Below are positions 46,799-54,681 of a stretch of DNA of 64,000 nucleotides, one piece after another. The notes below the pieces were generated by a model that did not search any database, was not told where the DNA came from, and saw only the letters and a program-made list of their open reading frames with translations. How positions within the stretch are numbered: position 1 is the stretch's first letter; each line of letters starts with the position of its first letter. The DNA comes from Gottfriedia sp049568075 (lineage in GTDB: Bacteria > Bacillota > Bacilli > Bacillales > Bacillaceae_G): the NCBI GenBank assembly GCA_049568075.1, contig CP144911.1. One strand, written 5' to 3'. The position numbers and the translations under genes were made by a program.

Positions 46799-46820
46799 AA
46801 TCTGAATAACCTCTATTACC

Positions 46821-46854
46821 ATAATCTTCCAATTTTTAAATAAGTGGAAGATTA
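46821..46854 (+). terminator. Hairpin past the IS right end
   Basis: ATAATCTTCC and GGAAGATTAT arms with a 14-nt loop. It would stop transcription leaving the IS. The rest of 46855-47068 has no supported gene. Confidence 0.6.
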
Positions 46855-47068
46855 TTTGGCATGTCAAAAATAGTATAACATGAGTCATAAATATTTTTTA
46901 ATGAAAAATATTGACAAACTATTAGCTGGTTTAGTTGCATTAGAAAATTACTTTTCTTGTGTTATTATGTCTAATAAATTTGGAAACGCTAATTCAATTT
47001 GGTTAATATCTAGCTTTATATTTTTTTTGGCTACTTCAATTGCTATTTAATGTAGCTCATGTTAGTTG

Positions 47069-47098
47069 TAAAAGGACCTTCATAGAAGATCCTTTTTC
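47069..47098 (-). terminator. Terminator of the collagen-like gene
   Basis: On the minus strand AAAAGGATCTTC pairs with GAAGGTCCTTTT around TAT, immediately after the stop codon. Confidence 0.85.
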
Positions 47099-47884
47099 TT
47101 AAGAAGTTGTATAGAAAACAGTTGCAGCCGCACCCTCTGGTAATGCCCCATCGCCTGTTGTAATTCGAACTGATATTAAATCACATGGATCAACAATTAA
47201 TGATGCAGCTGGTGACATCCCGCAACAAAACGGAGGGTTTGGACCTTGAACTGATGCGATGATGCCCGTAGCCATCGCAGTTTGAGCACAGTTTGTACTA
47301 ATATAAATTTGCGCTGTTGCTGTTTCATCTGCAGCTAACGCATTGTCTCGAATACTAAAGATAATTCCCGTAATAATTCCAGCTCTTGGAATCACAACCG
47401 TATTCCGGTTAAACATTGGAGAAGATGTTCCTAGACCAATGAAATCATTATTTCCAATAGATTGGTCCGTACCGAAATAAATAAAGCTTTCACCTGCGCC
47501 TGCTGGGCCTGTAGCTCCTGCTGGGCCTGTAGCTCCTGCCTGACCTGTTGCACCCGCTGAACCTGTAGCTCCTGCCTGACCTGTTGCACCCGCTGAACCT
47601 GTAGCTCCTGCCTGACCTGTTGCACCCGCTGAACCTGTAGCTCCTGCCTGACCTGTTGCACCTGCTGGGCCTGTAGCTCCTGCTGAACCCGGTAATCCTT
47701 GTGGTCCTGTGGCTCCCATCTTTCCTCTCGGTCCTCTTTCACCCTCTTTACCTCTAGGTCCTCTAGGTCCTTCGCAACAGCAACAACATTCCTTACACTG
47801 ATGACTATCATTACATTTACATTTTTCTTCTTTGTGTTCCTTGCACTTACCTTCGCACTCATCATGATGCTTGTCCTTCTTCAA
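47099..47884 (-). CDS. Collagen-like spore-surface protein, BclA type
   Basis: About 261 residues. The N-terminus is Lys/Cys/His-rich (ECEGKCKEHKEEKCKC, ECCCCC), and a Gly-X-Y region runs over about residues 37-133 (GPRGPRGKEGERGPRG, then GATGQAGATGSA repeats). The C-terminal 128-residue domain (FIYFGTDQSIGNNDFIGL to TVFYTTS) resembles the trimerising jelly-roll of exosporium/spore-surface glycoproteins; Thr in GAT triplets are likely glycosylation sites. The start chosen is TTG 47884, 7 nt after AAGGGTGAG; a GTG 12 nt upstream overlaps that ribosome site and is less likely. Expected on the spore outer surface. It stands alone. Confidence 0.8.
   Translation of the reverse strand: MKKDKHHDECEGKCKEHKEEKCKCNDSHQCKECCCCCEGPRGPRGKEGERGPRGKMGATGPQGLPGSAGATGPAGATGQAGATGSAGATGQAGATGSAGATGQAGATGSAGATGQAGATGPAGATGPAGAGESFIYFGTDQSIGNNDFIGLGTSSPMFNRNTVVIPRAGIITGIIFSIRDNALAADETATAQIYISTNCAQTAMATGIIASVQGPNPPFCCGMSPAASLIVDPCDLISVRITTGDGALPEGAAATVFYTTS
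47515..47690 (-). repeat. 36-bp tandem repeats in the collagen region
   Basis: The unit GCTCCTGCCTGACCTGTTGC plus ACCCGCTGAACCTGTA recurs in near-identical form several times (a 12-residue GATGQAGATGSA unit), so length is likely to vary between strains. Confidence 0.85.
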
Positions 47885-48073
47885 ATATATACTCACCCTT
47901 TTCTATATATTAGGGCTATTCCTCAGTTAACGCATATTGCCTTACCAACCACCACTATTATGATATGCCGTGTACTATAATGATGAAGTAGTAAAATACC
48001 TATTTAAAATTAGTAATATTTTACAAATACACTCTGTTAAGGCTGTCTAAATTATCGGTCTTTTTACGAATCT

Positions 48074-48152
48074 TGTTCAACTAAACTGCCATTTAGCTGC
48101 ATAAAAAAACGATCCTTCGTTATTGAAGAATCGCATGCGTTAGTTGAATAAC
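48074..48152. repeat. MITE-like palindromic repeat 3
   Basis: Complete copy: GTTCAACTAAACTGCCATTT ... GCATGCGTTAGTTGAATAAC, with inverted ends GTTCAACTAA/TTAGTTGAATAAC and a central GATCCTTCGTTATTGAAGAATC hairpin arm pair. It occupies most of the gap 47897-48244. Confidence 0.75.
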
Positions 48153-48244
48153 TTTCAGTAATATGAACTGATTTTTGAATAACTAAATTAACCTATTCGT
48201 TAACTTTAATTACGAATAAATAGTCCCCTTCACCTTCAATTGGT

Positions 48245-49198
48245 TCAATACTCGGAAGAACGCCACTTGTTCGATATCTCCTCAATGTGATAAGGGGTCG
48301 TTCTGCAGCATCCACCTATTAAACGTGCACCTGCTTGGTACCATTCTTCAGATTGAATATCCAACACGTTACATTGTTCATGACCATGCCATGTTTTTGT
48401 TTCTGGATTATAAGTTTCACCAGAGTTTGGATAAACAATAATCGGTTTTTTGGTGTTTGCCCTCAACTCTTGTATTGCACCAGTCACAACGGTTACTGGC
48501 GCACAATTGATGCCTATCGCTACAATTTGTTCACTTTTCTCAAAAACTCGTGCACACTCTACGAGTTTCATACCTTCACTAATCTCTTGCTCATTTTTTA
48601 ACGAAAAGGAAACCCACGCATATGTTTCTGGATACTCACGTAATAATGTATCTAATACTCTTGCTTCTTGCAAGGAAGGGATCGTTTCAAATGCCAATAG
48701 ATCTGCACCTGCTTCAATTAACGCTGACATTCTCGAACGGTGAAAGTCTGCTAATGTTTTATCTGTCACACCATAGTTGCCTACATACTCTGAACCATCT
48801 GCAAGGTATGCCCCGTACGGCCCAACCGATGCAACAACCAATGGTTTAGGCCTATTCGTTTGCTTATTTTCCTTCCAAAAATCATCTCTTGCCCTTCTTG
48901 CAAGTAACACCGTTTTCTTAATTAATTCCAAAGCTTCCTGTTCTTGTATTCCACGCGCGGAAAAACCACTAATAGTAGCTTGATAGCTTGCTGTTATGGC
49001 ACAGTCCGCACCAGCACGAAAATAGTCCGAATGAACCTGATAAATAAGTTCCGGATTTTCTAGTAACACACGTGCCGACCAAAGGGGATCGTCCAAATTA
49101 CATCCATGCGCCTCCAATTCTGTAGCTAATGCTCCGTCAAGAAGCATAATGGAATGTTGGGATAAAATAGCATCAATTGGATTGACTTTGTTCGACAT
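48245..49198 (-). CDS. mmuM: Homocysteine S-methyltransferase
   Basis: 317 residues, Pfam S-methyl_trans type. It transfers a methyl group from S-methylmethionine (or SAM) to homocysteine, giving methionine. Zinc-binding cysteines are visible at GINCAP (about residue 230) and GGCCRT (about 297-298). The N-terminus has LLDGALATELEAHG, typical of MmuM/YbgG. It overlaps the end of the permease gene by 26 nt and has GAGGGG as ribosome site inside that gene, so translation is coupled. The operon is under an S-box riboswitch. Confidence 0.93.
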   Translation of the reverse strand: MSNKVNPIDAILSQHSIMLLDGALATELEAHGCNLDDPLWSARVLLENPELIYQVHSDYFRAGADCAITASYQATISGFSARGIQEQEALELIKKTVLLARRARDDFWKENKQTNRPKPLVVASVGPYGAYLADGSEYVGNYGVTDKTLADFHRSRMSALIEAGADLLAFETIPSLQEARVLDTLLREYPETYAWVSFSLKNEQEISEGMKLVECARVFEKSEQIVAIGINCAPVTVVTGAIQELRANTKKPIIVYPNSGETYNPETKTWHGHEQCNVLDIQSEEWYQAGARLIGGCCRTTPYHIEEISNKWRSSEY

Positions 49199-50582
49199 AA
49201 TCTACGCCCCTCTTTTTTAAATTTTTTGTTAGATAATAACTTCCATAGCAAAACAAAATAAACGGTATGCCGCAATATAAGGCAATTCTCTGTGTTGGAT
49301 CGAATGCAATTCCAATACACGATGCCAGACAAAGGATAAAAGAAGCAATTGGTACTAATGGATACAGTGGTGTGCGGTAAATCAAGTCCTTTTCAGAATT
49401 TCCTTCTTTCAAAAATTGTCTGCGAAATAGGAACTGGGAAGTACTAATACTCATCCAAACTACAACTACTGCTAGACCGGAAATGGAAACAAGTACGATA
49501 TAGACAGTATCTGGTGCCACAATACTTGAGAGCAAAGCCAAAGCTCCACCCACCATGCTGAAAATGACGGCATTGATTGGAACACCTTGCTTCGTCATTT
49601 TTCCAAAAATCGGAGATATCGTATTCTTATTAGCAAGCGACCAAAGCATTCTAGAAGAGGCATAAAGGCCTGAGTTTGCCGCAGATAAAATAGCTGTTAA
49701 AATAACGAAATTCATTATGTCAGCTGAATATGGCACCCCAATTCGTTCTAGAACTGCAACAAAAGGGCTCTCTAATACACCAGCATCGGAAATAGGCAAT
49801 AACGCAGATAAAACAAAAATCGTTCCTACAAAAAAGATGATCAATCTCCACAGAGTAGTTCGAATGGCCTTCGGTATCATTTTTTCCGGGTTCGCGGTTT
49901 CTCCAGCTGCAATGCCTATTAATTCTGTTCCCGAAAAAGCAAAATTAACCGAAAGCATGGTCATTATAATGCCCGTAGCACCATGAGGAAATAAACCTTC
50001 ACTTGTAAAATTAGAAAATAATGGTGCTGCTTTTGAATGACTCATCGGAAGAAACCCTTGCATTGCCGCTGCTCCTAAAACAATAAAAATCACAATAGCA
50101 ATAACCTTTATCGATGAAAACCAAAATTCGGATTCGGCGAAAAATTTAACAGTCATGACATTTAATACAAAGATCAAAATGGCAAAAATAGCACTCCATA
50201 TCCAAACATTAATCGATGGAAACCATCGCTTCATAAGTAATCCTGCGGCTGTAAATTCAGAACCTAAAGCAACAGTCCAAGTTAACCAATACAACCAGGC
50301 TACTGTATACCCTGTACCCGGTCCAATGTATTTAACTGCATAACTGTGAAATGAGCCCGTTTCAGGCATATGTACGGAAAGCTCTCCTAAACATAGCATA
50401 ACTAGATAAACCACTAGCGCACCAATAAGATAGGATAGTATTGTTCCAAACGGGCCAGCTTGTTGAATAGTGTAGCCCGAGCTTAAGAATAAGCCAGTTC
50501 CAATCACCCCACCAAGCGATAGCATGACTAAATGACGTGCTTGCATGTTCCTTTGAAATTCTTGCCCCTTTTTGTTCCCCAT
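49173..50582 (-). CDS. mmuP: S-methylmethionine/amino-acid permease
   Basis: 469 residues, twelve membrane helices, APC-family amino-acid transporter with the N-terminal signature LGGVIGTGLFLSSGYTIQQA and PETGSFHSYA. Its pairing with mmuM and an S-box identify it as the probable S-methylmethionine importer (MmuP/YbgF-like), though close APC paralogues carry other amino acids. AAGGAGAG lies 6 nt before the ATG. First gene of the two-gene unit. Confidence 0.88.
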   Translation of the reverse strand: MGNKKGQEFQRNMQARHLVMLSLGGVIGTGLFLSSGYTIQQAGPFGTILSYLIGALVVYLVMLCLGELSVHMPETGSFHSYAVKYIGPGTGYTVAWLYWLTWTVALGSEFTAAGLLMKRWFPSINVWIWSAIFAILIFVLNVMTVKFFAESEFWFSSIKVIAIVIFIVLGAAAMQGFLPMSHSKAAPLFSNFTSEGLFPHGATGIIMTMLSVNFAFSGTELIGIAAGETANPEKMIPKAIRTTLWRLIIFFVGTIFVLSALLPISDAGVLESPFVAVLERIGVPYSADIMNFVILTAILSAANSGLYASSRMLWSLANKNTISPIFGKMTKQGVPINAVIFSMVGGALALLSSIVAPDTVYIVLVSISGLAVVVVWMSISTSQFLFRRQFLKEGNSEKDLIYRTPLYPLVPIASFILCLASCIGIAFDPTQRIALYCGIPFILFCYGSYYLTKNLKKRGVDYVEQSQSN

Positions 50583-50604
50583 TACTACTCTCCTTTAGTT
50601 ACTA

Positions 50605-50775
50605 TCCAGAAAAAACAAAAACGCACTCTAAAAAAGAGTGCGCTACTGACAAATAAAAACGGAAGCTCTCATCTATCAGGTTATCACCCGCTGGAATTAG
50701 CACAGTGTCTACTTAAGCAGACCTGTTGCTGAGGCTTCAAAGGGCCAGTCCCTCCACCTCTCTGGATAAGAAATA
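50605..50775 (-). promoter_or_regulatory. SAM-I (S-box) riboswitch with terminator
   Basis: Minus-strand reading shows the S-box hallmarks in order: TTATCCAGAGAGGTGGAGGG, ACTGGCCC, GAAGCCTCAGCAACAGG, and GATGAGAGCTTCC. The expression platform is a hairpin GCGCACTC/GAGTGCGT followed by TTTTGTTTTTTC (50605-50643). With SAM bound, transcription should stop before mmuP; in methionine shortage it reads through. Confidence 0.95.
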
Positions 50776-50784
50776 TTTTTTTAT

Positions 50785-50814
50785 AACCATATCAATCCAT
50801 TCGATAATTGTCAA
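50785..50814 (-). promoter_or_regulatory. SigA-type promoter of mmuPM
   Basis: TTGACA, 17-nt spacer, TATGGT on the minus strand, ending about 10 nt before the S-box begins. Confidence 0.75.
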
Positions 50815-50870
50815 GATAATTCGGTTTTTTTAAAAAATTATCAATTATTGACTTACTATTTTATCATTTC

Positions 50871-50949
50871 TTATGCAACTATTCTGCCATTTTGTTGAAT
50901 AAAAAAAGCGATCATCTATTGAAGAATTGCAAGTTTTAGTTACATAAGA
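50871..50949. repeat. MITE-like palindromic repeat 4
   Basis: Diverged copy: ATGCAACTATTCTGCCATTT, central GCGATCATCTATTGAAGAATTGC, right arm TTTTAGTTACATAAG. The remaining 50950-51200 is AT-rich with no gene. Confidence 0.6.
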
Positions 50950-51205
50950 CATTTAGTGACGTAACAAATCGTTTAATGACAAAATAAATATAAGGATACC
51001 ACTAAATAATGTAAGGAAACTTATAAATTTTGGTTTTACAACTTGTATATTATTATATATTAACTAATCAAATTTTAAATCAATTGAAGATTAGTATTAC
51101 ATCACTATTAACAACATAATGAATATAAAAAAACTTATGTTTAGACATGAATTTCACTTTATGCTAGAAATGTTTAGAAAATTAATTTAATTTAAAAAAT
51201 TCCTA

Positions 51206-51235
51206 TTGACATAAAAACGCACTATATTGCATAAT
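51206..51235 (+). promoter_or_regulatory. SigA-type promoter of proBA
   Basis: TTGACA, 18-nt spacer, CATAAT, starting transcription just before the T-box leader. Confidence 0.75.
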
Positions 51236-51254
51236 GTATAAAAATCAAAAATTG

Positions 51255-51492
51255 AAAATCGTCGAAGGGAACTAGTACATATATCTTCTTGCGAAAGAGA
51301 GTGGAATTCACCGGCTGAAAGATTCCTCGTATAGAAAGTATCGAACCTATCCCTGAGTCTTAAACGAAAGTTTAGGCGTATACCTTCGTTATAGGTGTCA
51401 AGCGGATATATATATTTATATCAATAAAGGTGGTACCGCGGAACAATGACCGTTTCGTCCTTTTTATTAAGGGCGAAGCGGTCATTTTTATT
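51255..51492 (+). promoter_or_regulatory. T-box leader of proBA
   Basis: Contains the T-box core AAAGGTGGTACCGCGGAA (about 51425-51442) and an AGTA bulge element (51274-51277). It ends in a terminator with arms AATGACCGTTTCG...CGAAGCGGTCATT then TTTTA. CCT at about 51348 in GAACCTATCC is a candidate proline specifier codon. Uncharged tRNA-Pro would favour read-through into proB. Confidence 0.93.
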
Positions 51493-51569
51493 TTGCTCTT
51501 TATTGCTAAATAGCATGTTAGAAGTTTAATTTACAAAAAAATTCACATTTTAGAATAGGAGGGACAAAA

Positions 51570-52673
51570 GTGAAAAAACAGCGAATTGTCGTGAAAATTG
51601 GAAGCAGTTCCTTGGCAGTTAATCATGGAGGTATCTCTGAGGAACAGCTTTCTGATCATGTTGCTGCTTTGGCGCAATTGAAACAGGAAGGACATGAAGT
51701 GTTGCTGGTTACATCTGGGGCAATTGCTGCAGGTTTTTCTGCTCTTGGGTATCCAAGTCGACCTGTAACAATTAAAGGGAAGCAGGCTGCCGCAGCTGTA
51801 GGACAAAGTCTGTTAATGCAGGCGTATACGGAGGAATTCCGTAAATATGGTATCGTTACCGCGCAGATTTTGCTGACGAGAAATGATTTTTCTAGAAAAG
51901 ATCAATACAGTAATGCATATGCCACTTTAGGAGAGCTACTAAATCGTTCCTCTCTTCCAATAATTAATGAAAATGATTCAATTTCTTTAGAGGAGCTGAC
52001 TTTTGGTGATAATGATATGCTGTCAGCTTTAGTGAGTGGGCTTGTTTCGGCGGATATGCTCATGATTTTTACGGATGTGAACGGTTTATATGACCAAAAC
52101 CCTCAGAAAAATGCGGACGCGAAAAAGTATTATTTCCTCCCTGAGGTTACGGAAGAAATTGCTTCTCTTGCTGAAGATGCGGGCTCAAAACTTGGGACTG
52201 GCGGTATGAGATCAAAAATCGATGCTGCAAAGACGGCACTATCTCTTGGAGTGAGTGTATTTATCGGAACAGGACGTGGACAGGAGAAGTTTTTAGATGT
52301 TTTGAAGGGTAAAGGTGATGGAACGTATATCGGTAATGCTCCTCAAAAAGTGATTAAGATGAACAAGCAATGGATCGCGCTACATTCGCTTGTTAGTGGA
52401 CAAATTGAAGTAGATGCCGGGGCAGCCTCAGCCATCATTCATCATGGAAAAAGTCTTCTTCCTGCTGGTGTTACTAATGTGTCTGGGTTCTTTCGAGCGG
52501 GCGAAGTTGTGGAGGTCATCACACAACAAGGACTCTTGATAGGGAAAGGTCAGTGTAGATATAGTGCAGAGGAACTACAGGATATAAAAGGGATGCAGAG
52601 TCACGTCATTCAGGCTCAAGGCGTAAGACATAGCTATGAAGTCATTCATAGGGATAATTGGGTTTCATTTTAA
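51570..52673 (+). CDS. proB: Glutamate 5-kinase
   Basis: 367 residues; first step of proline synthesis (ATP + glutamate to glutamyl-5-phosphate). The amino-acid kinase domain (about 1-255) has VVKIGSSSLAVN at the start, VTSGAIAAGFSALGY, INENDSISLEELTFGDND and KLGTGGMRSKIDAA. A PUA domain (about 275-360) has VDAGAASAIIHHGKSLLPAG. The GTG start has GGAGGGAC 7 nt upstream. Transcription is controlled by the T-box leader; proA follows 165 nt downstream. Confidence 0.96.
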   Translation: MKKQRIVVKIGSSSLAVNHGGISEEQLSDHVAALAQLKQEGHEVLLVTSGAIAAGFSALGYPSRPVTIKGKQAAAAVGQSLLMQAYTEEFRKYGIVTAQILLTRNDFSRKDQYSNAYATLGELLNRSSLPIINENDSISLEELTFGDNDMLSALVSGLVSADMLMIFTDVNGLYDQNPQKNADAKKYYFLPEVTEEIASLAEDAGSKLGTGGMRSKIDAAKTALSLGVSVFIGTGRGQEKFLDVLKGKGDGTYIGNAPQKVIKMNKQWIALHSLVSGQIEVDAGAASAIIHHGKSLLPAGVTNVSGFFRAGEVVEVITQQGLLIGKGQCRYSAEELQDIKGMQSHVIQAQGVRHSYEVIHRDNWVSF

Positions 52674-52838
52674 GAATAGAGAGGATCCGTTCAAGTGAAG
52701 AGGGCGGAATCCTCCATCCTAAATCTGATTGATTCACCTAATATCTATGTAGAAAAGTCTTGGATGATCGTTCCAAGTTGTCAAAGTTAAACATGCCTCA
52801 AGTTTTTATATTTTGAATCTTTAAAGGAGGAAATGAAG

Positions 52839-54086
52839 ATGAATGAAGTATTAGAAAAGGGACAAAAAGCGAAAAAGATAGCTGGAGAACTTGTTCTCAA
52901 ATCCACAGTTCAAAAAAACAAGGCACTTGCTGCGATTGCGGATCAATTGATAATAGAAACACCCTATATTTTGGAGGAGAACAAAAGAGATATTGAAGTA
53001 GGTAAAGCAAAAGGAATGTCTGCTTCTATACTTGACCGCCTTACGCTGAATGAACAGCGCATTATTGATATGACAGAGGGTATCCGGCAGCTAATTGATT
53101 TGCGTGATCCTGTTGGAGAATGTGTAACCACATGGGAAAGACCGAATGGATTGTCTATTCAAGAAATGCGTGTGCCACTAGGTGTTGTCGGGATGATTTA
53201 CGAAGCGCGACCGAATGTAACTGTGGATGCGGCCACAATTTGCTTGAAAACAGGAAACGCAGTGATCTTGCGTGGCAGTTCTTCCGCTACTTATTCTAAC
53301 AAAGCCATCGTAGCTGTCATTCACCGAGCTCTTAAACAAACGAGCTTGCCTCCAGAAAGCGTACAGCTCATTGAAGATACGTCACGATATAGTGCAAAGC
53401 AGCTGTTTACATTAAATGAGTATTTGGATGTTCTTATCCCAAGAGGTGGCAAACAGCTAATAGATACTGTAGTGAGAGAAGCGTCTGTTCCTGTATTGGA
53501 AACAGGTGCGGGAAATTGTCACATTTTCATTGATGAAACAGCGGATAAACAGATGGCATTTGATATTATTATAAATGCAAAAACACAGCGACCATCTGTA
53601 TGTAATGCAATTGAAACAATTATACTTCATGAGGAGTGGGCGCACCGATTTGGTACCGAGCTCTTTTCTTCCTTAAAGGAAAAAGGAGTAGAGCTACGTG
53701 GAGATAAGAAGGCACTAGCTATCGATTCTTCTATTGTACCTGCTTCAGAAGAAGACTGGGGAACTGAATTTTTGTCTCTCACGCTGGCAGTCAAAATGGT
53801 CTCCTCTGTTGAAGAAGCTATTAACCACATCAATACTTATGGATCCATGCATTCCGAAGCGATTATTACAGAAAGGGAAGAAAGTGTGAACAAGTTTTTC
53901 ACGTCCGTAGATGCCGCGGCGCTCTACCATAATGCTTCGACTCGCTTTACTGATGGTTTTGAATTCGGCTTTGGTGCAGAAATCGGCATCAGTACGCAAA
54001 AGCTACATGTAAGGGGACCAATGGGACTTCCTGCATTGACTTCTACAAAATACGTGATTCGTGGAAATGGACAAATTCGGAGATAA
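52839..54086 (+). CDS. proA: Glutamate-5-semialdehyde dehydrogenase
   Basis: 415 residues, NADPH-dependent second step of proline synthesis, reducing glutamyl phosphate to the semialdehyde. Motifs: VPLGVVGMIYEARPNVTVDA, ILRGSSSATYSN, IPRGGKQLI, and the region NAKTQRPSVCNAIETI with the catalytic Cys. The ATG at 52839 is chosen because AAAGGAGG lies 8 nt before it; an ATG 6 nt earlier is too close. The 165-nt gap after proB shows no gene or terminator. Confidence 0.95.
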   Translation: MNEVLEKGQKAKKIAGELVLKSTVQKNKALAAIADQLIIETPYILEENKRDIEVGKAKGMSASILDRLTLNEQRIIDMTEGIRQLIDLRDPVGECVTTWERPNGLSIQEMRVPLGVVGMIYEARPNVTVDAATICLKTGNAVILRGSSSATYSNKAIVAVIHRALKQTSLPPESVQLIEDTSRYSAKQLFTLNEYLDVLIPRGGKQLIDTVVREASVPVLETGAGNCHIFIDETADKQMAFDIIINAKTQRPSVCNAIETIILHEEWAHRFGTELFSSLKEKGVELRGDKKALAIDSSIVPASEEDWGTEFLSLTLAVKMVSSVEEAINHINTYGSMHSEAIITEREESVNKFFTSVDAAALYHNASTRFTDGFEFGFGAEIGISTQKLHVRGPMGLPALTSTKYVIRGNGQIRR

Positions 54087-54134
54087 GGAATGTAGGGAAA
54101 GAGGCAAATCCTTATGATGATCATAAACGTCAAG

Positions 54135-54180
54135 TAACTCCAAAATATACAATAAAAGTTGATTTTAGAGTTATTTTTTG
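54135..54180 (+). terminator. Terminator of proBA
   Basis: TAACTCCAAAAT pairs with ATTTTAGAGTTA, followed by TTTTTTG. Confidence 0.75.
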
Positions 54181-54334
54181 TTTTCTTCACTTTTTTTCGG
54201 CACTCTGCATCTAGACAGATGATTAATTCTGGTTAAGTTTATGTTGCAAAGATTAATAAACTTGATATTAATTATTCAAATCCTGATGGATAAAAATATT
54301 TGTAGAAGTAATCCTACAAGATTATAAAACTAAT

Positions 54335-54534
54335 ATCCATCCTTTTCTAGATTAGCTCGTAACGGCAAGTTATCATATGAGTTACGGGACATCTGCTTGC
54401 AAAATAATATTCATATTGTATGCCTAGATAAGTCAATCAATACCATTACCGGGGACCTTCAAAACTTTGGATTGTATGCTTGGCTTTATGAAATCGAGTC
54501 AGATAAAGCATCAATTGATTTTGCTTTAAAGAGA
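54335..54534 (+). pseudogene. Serine recombinase fragment
   Basis: The plus frame reads FSRLARNGKLSYELRDICLQ, NNIHIVCLDKSINTITGDLQ and NFGLYAWLYEIESDKAS, the middle part of a resolvase/invertase catalytic domain (SRLARN, then the GLYAW.YE.ES helix). The N-terminus with the catalytic serine and the DNA-binding part are missing. An open frame runs on through the next terminator to 54756 but has no recombinase character after about 54540. The other parts of 54181-54642 show nothing. Confidence 0.7.
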
Positions 54535-54642
54535 ACCGAACTTAAAAAACCGCTTGAAAACTATTTAAAAGAATTGGTATTAAAAGATGATAAATTAAGT
54601 AATTCTAAAAAAATAAATCTACTTATAAATTTTAAACAACTA

Positions 54643-54676
54643 AAAAGGAGTGCAAAAAATGCACTCCTTTTTTATA
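54643..54676 (-). terminator. Bidirectional terminator after the glucan synthase gene
   Basis: AAAAAGGAGTGC/GCACTCCTTTTTT hairpin with A-run and T-run on both sides; 6 nt from the synthase stop codon. Confidence 0.85.
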
Positions 54677-54681
54677 TTCAA

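Larger units (their letters stand above)
45317..46801 (+). mobile_element. Intact IS110-family element 1
   Basis: Bounded on the left by the repeat half ACTAATGCATGCGTT and on the right by TGAATAAC, the other half of the same repeat, giving about 1485 bp. It has a 246-bp non-coding left end, a full transposase and only about 3 bp after the stop, which is the arrangement of the IS110 subgroup. No target-site duplication is evident, as expected for this family. Confidence 0.8.

Noticed and set aside
46880..47050. 56-residue open frame with a hydrophobic end between the IS and the collagen-like gene
   Set aside because: No ribosome site before the ATG and no recognisable family; could be chance in AT-rich DNA.
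47515..47690. CRISPR-like array of regular repeats
   Set aside because: Repeats are contiguous, encode Gly-X-Y triplets in frame, and have no spacers or cas genes.
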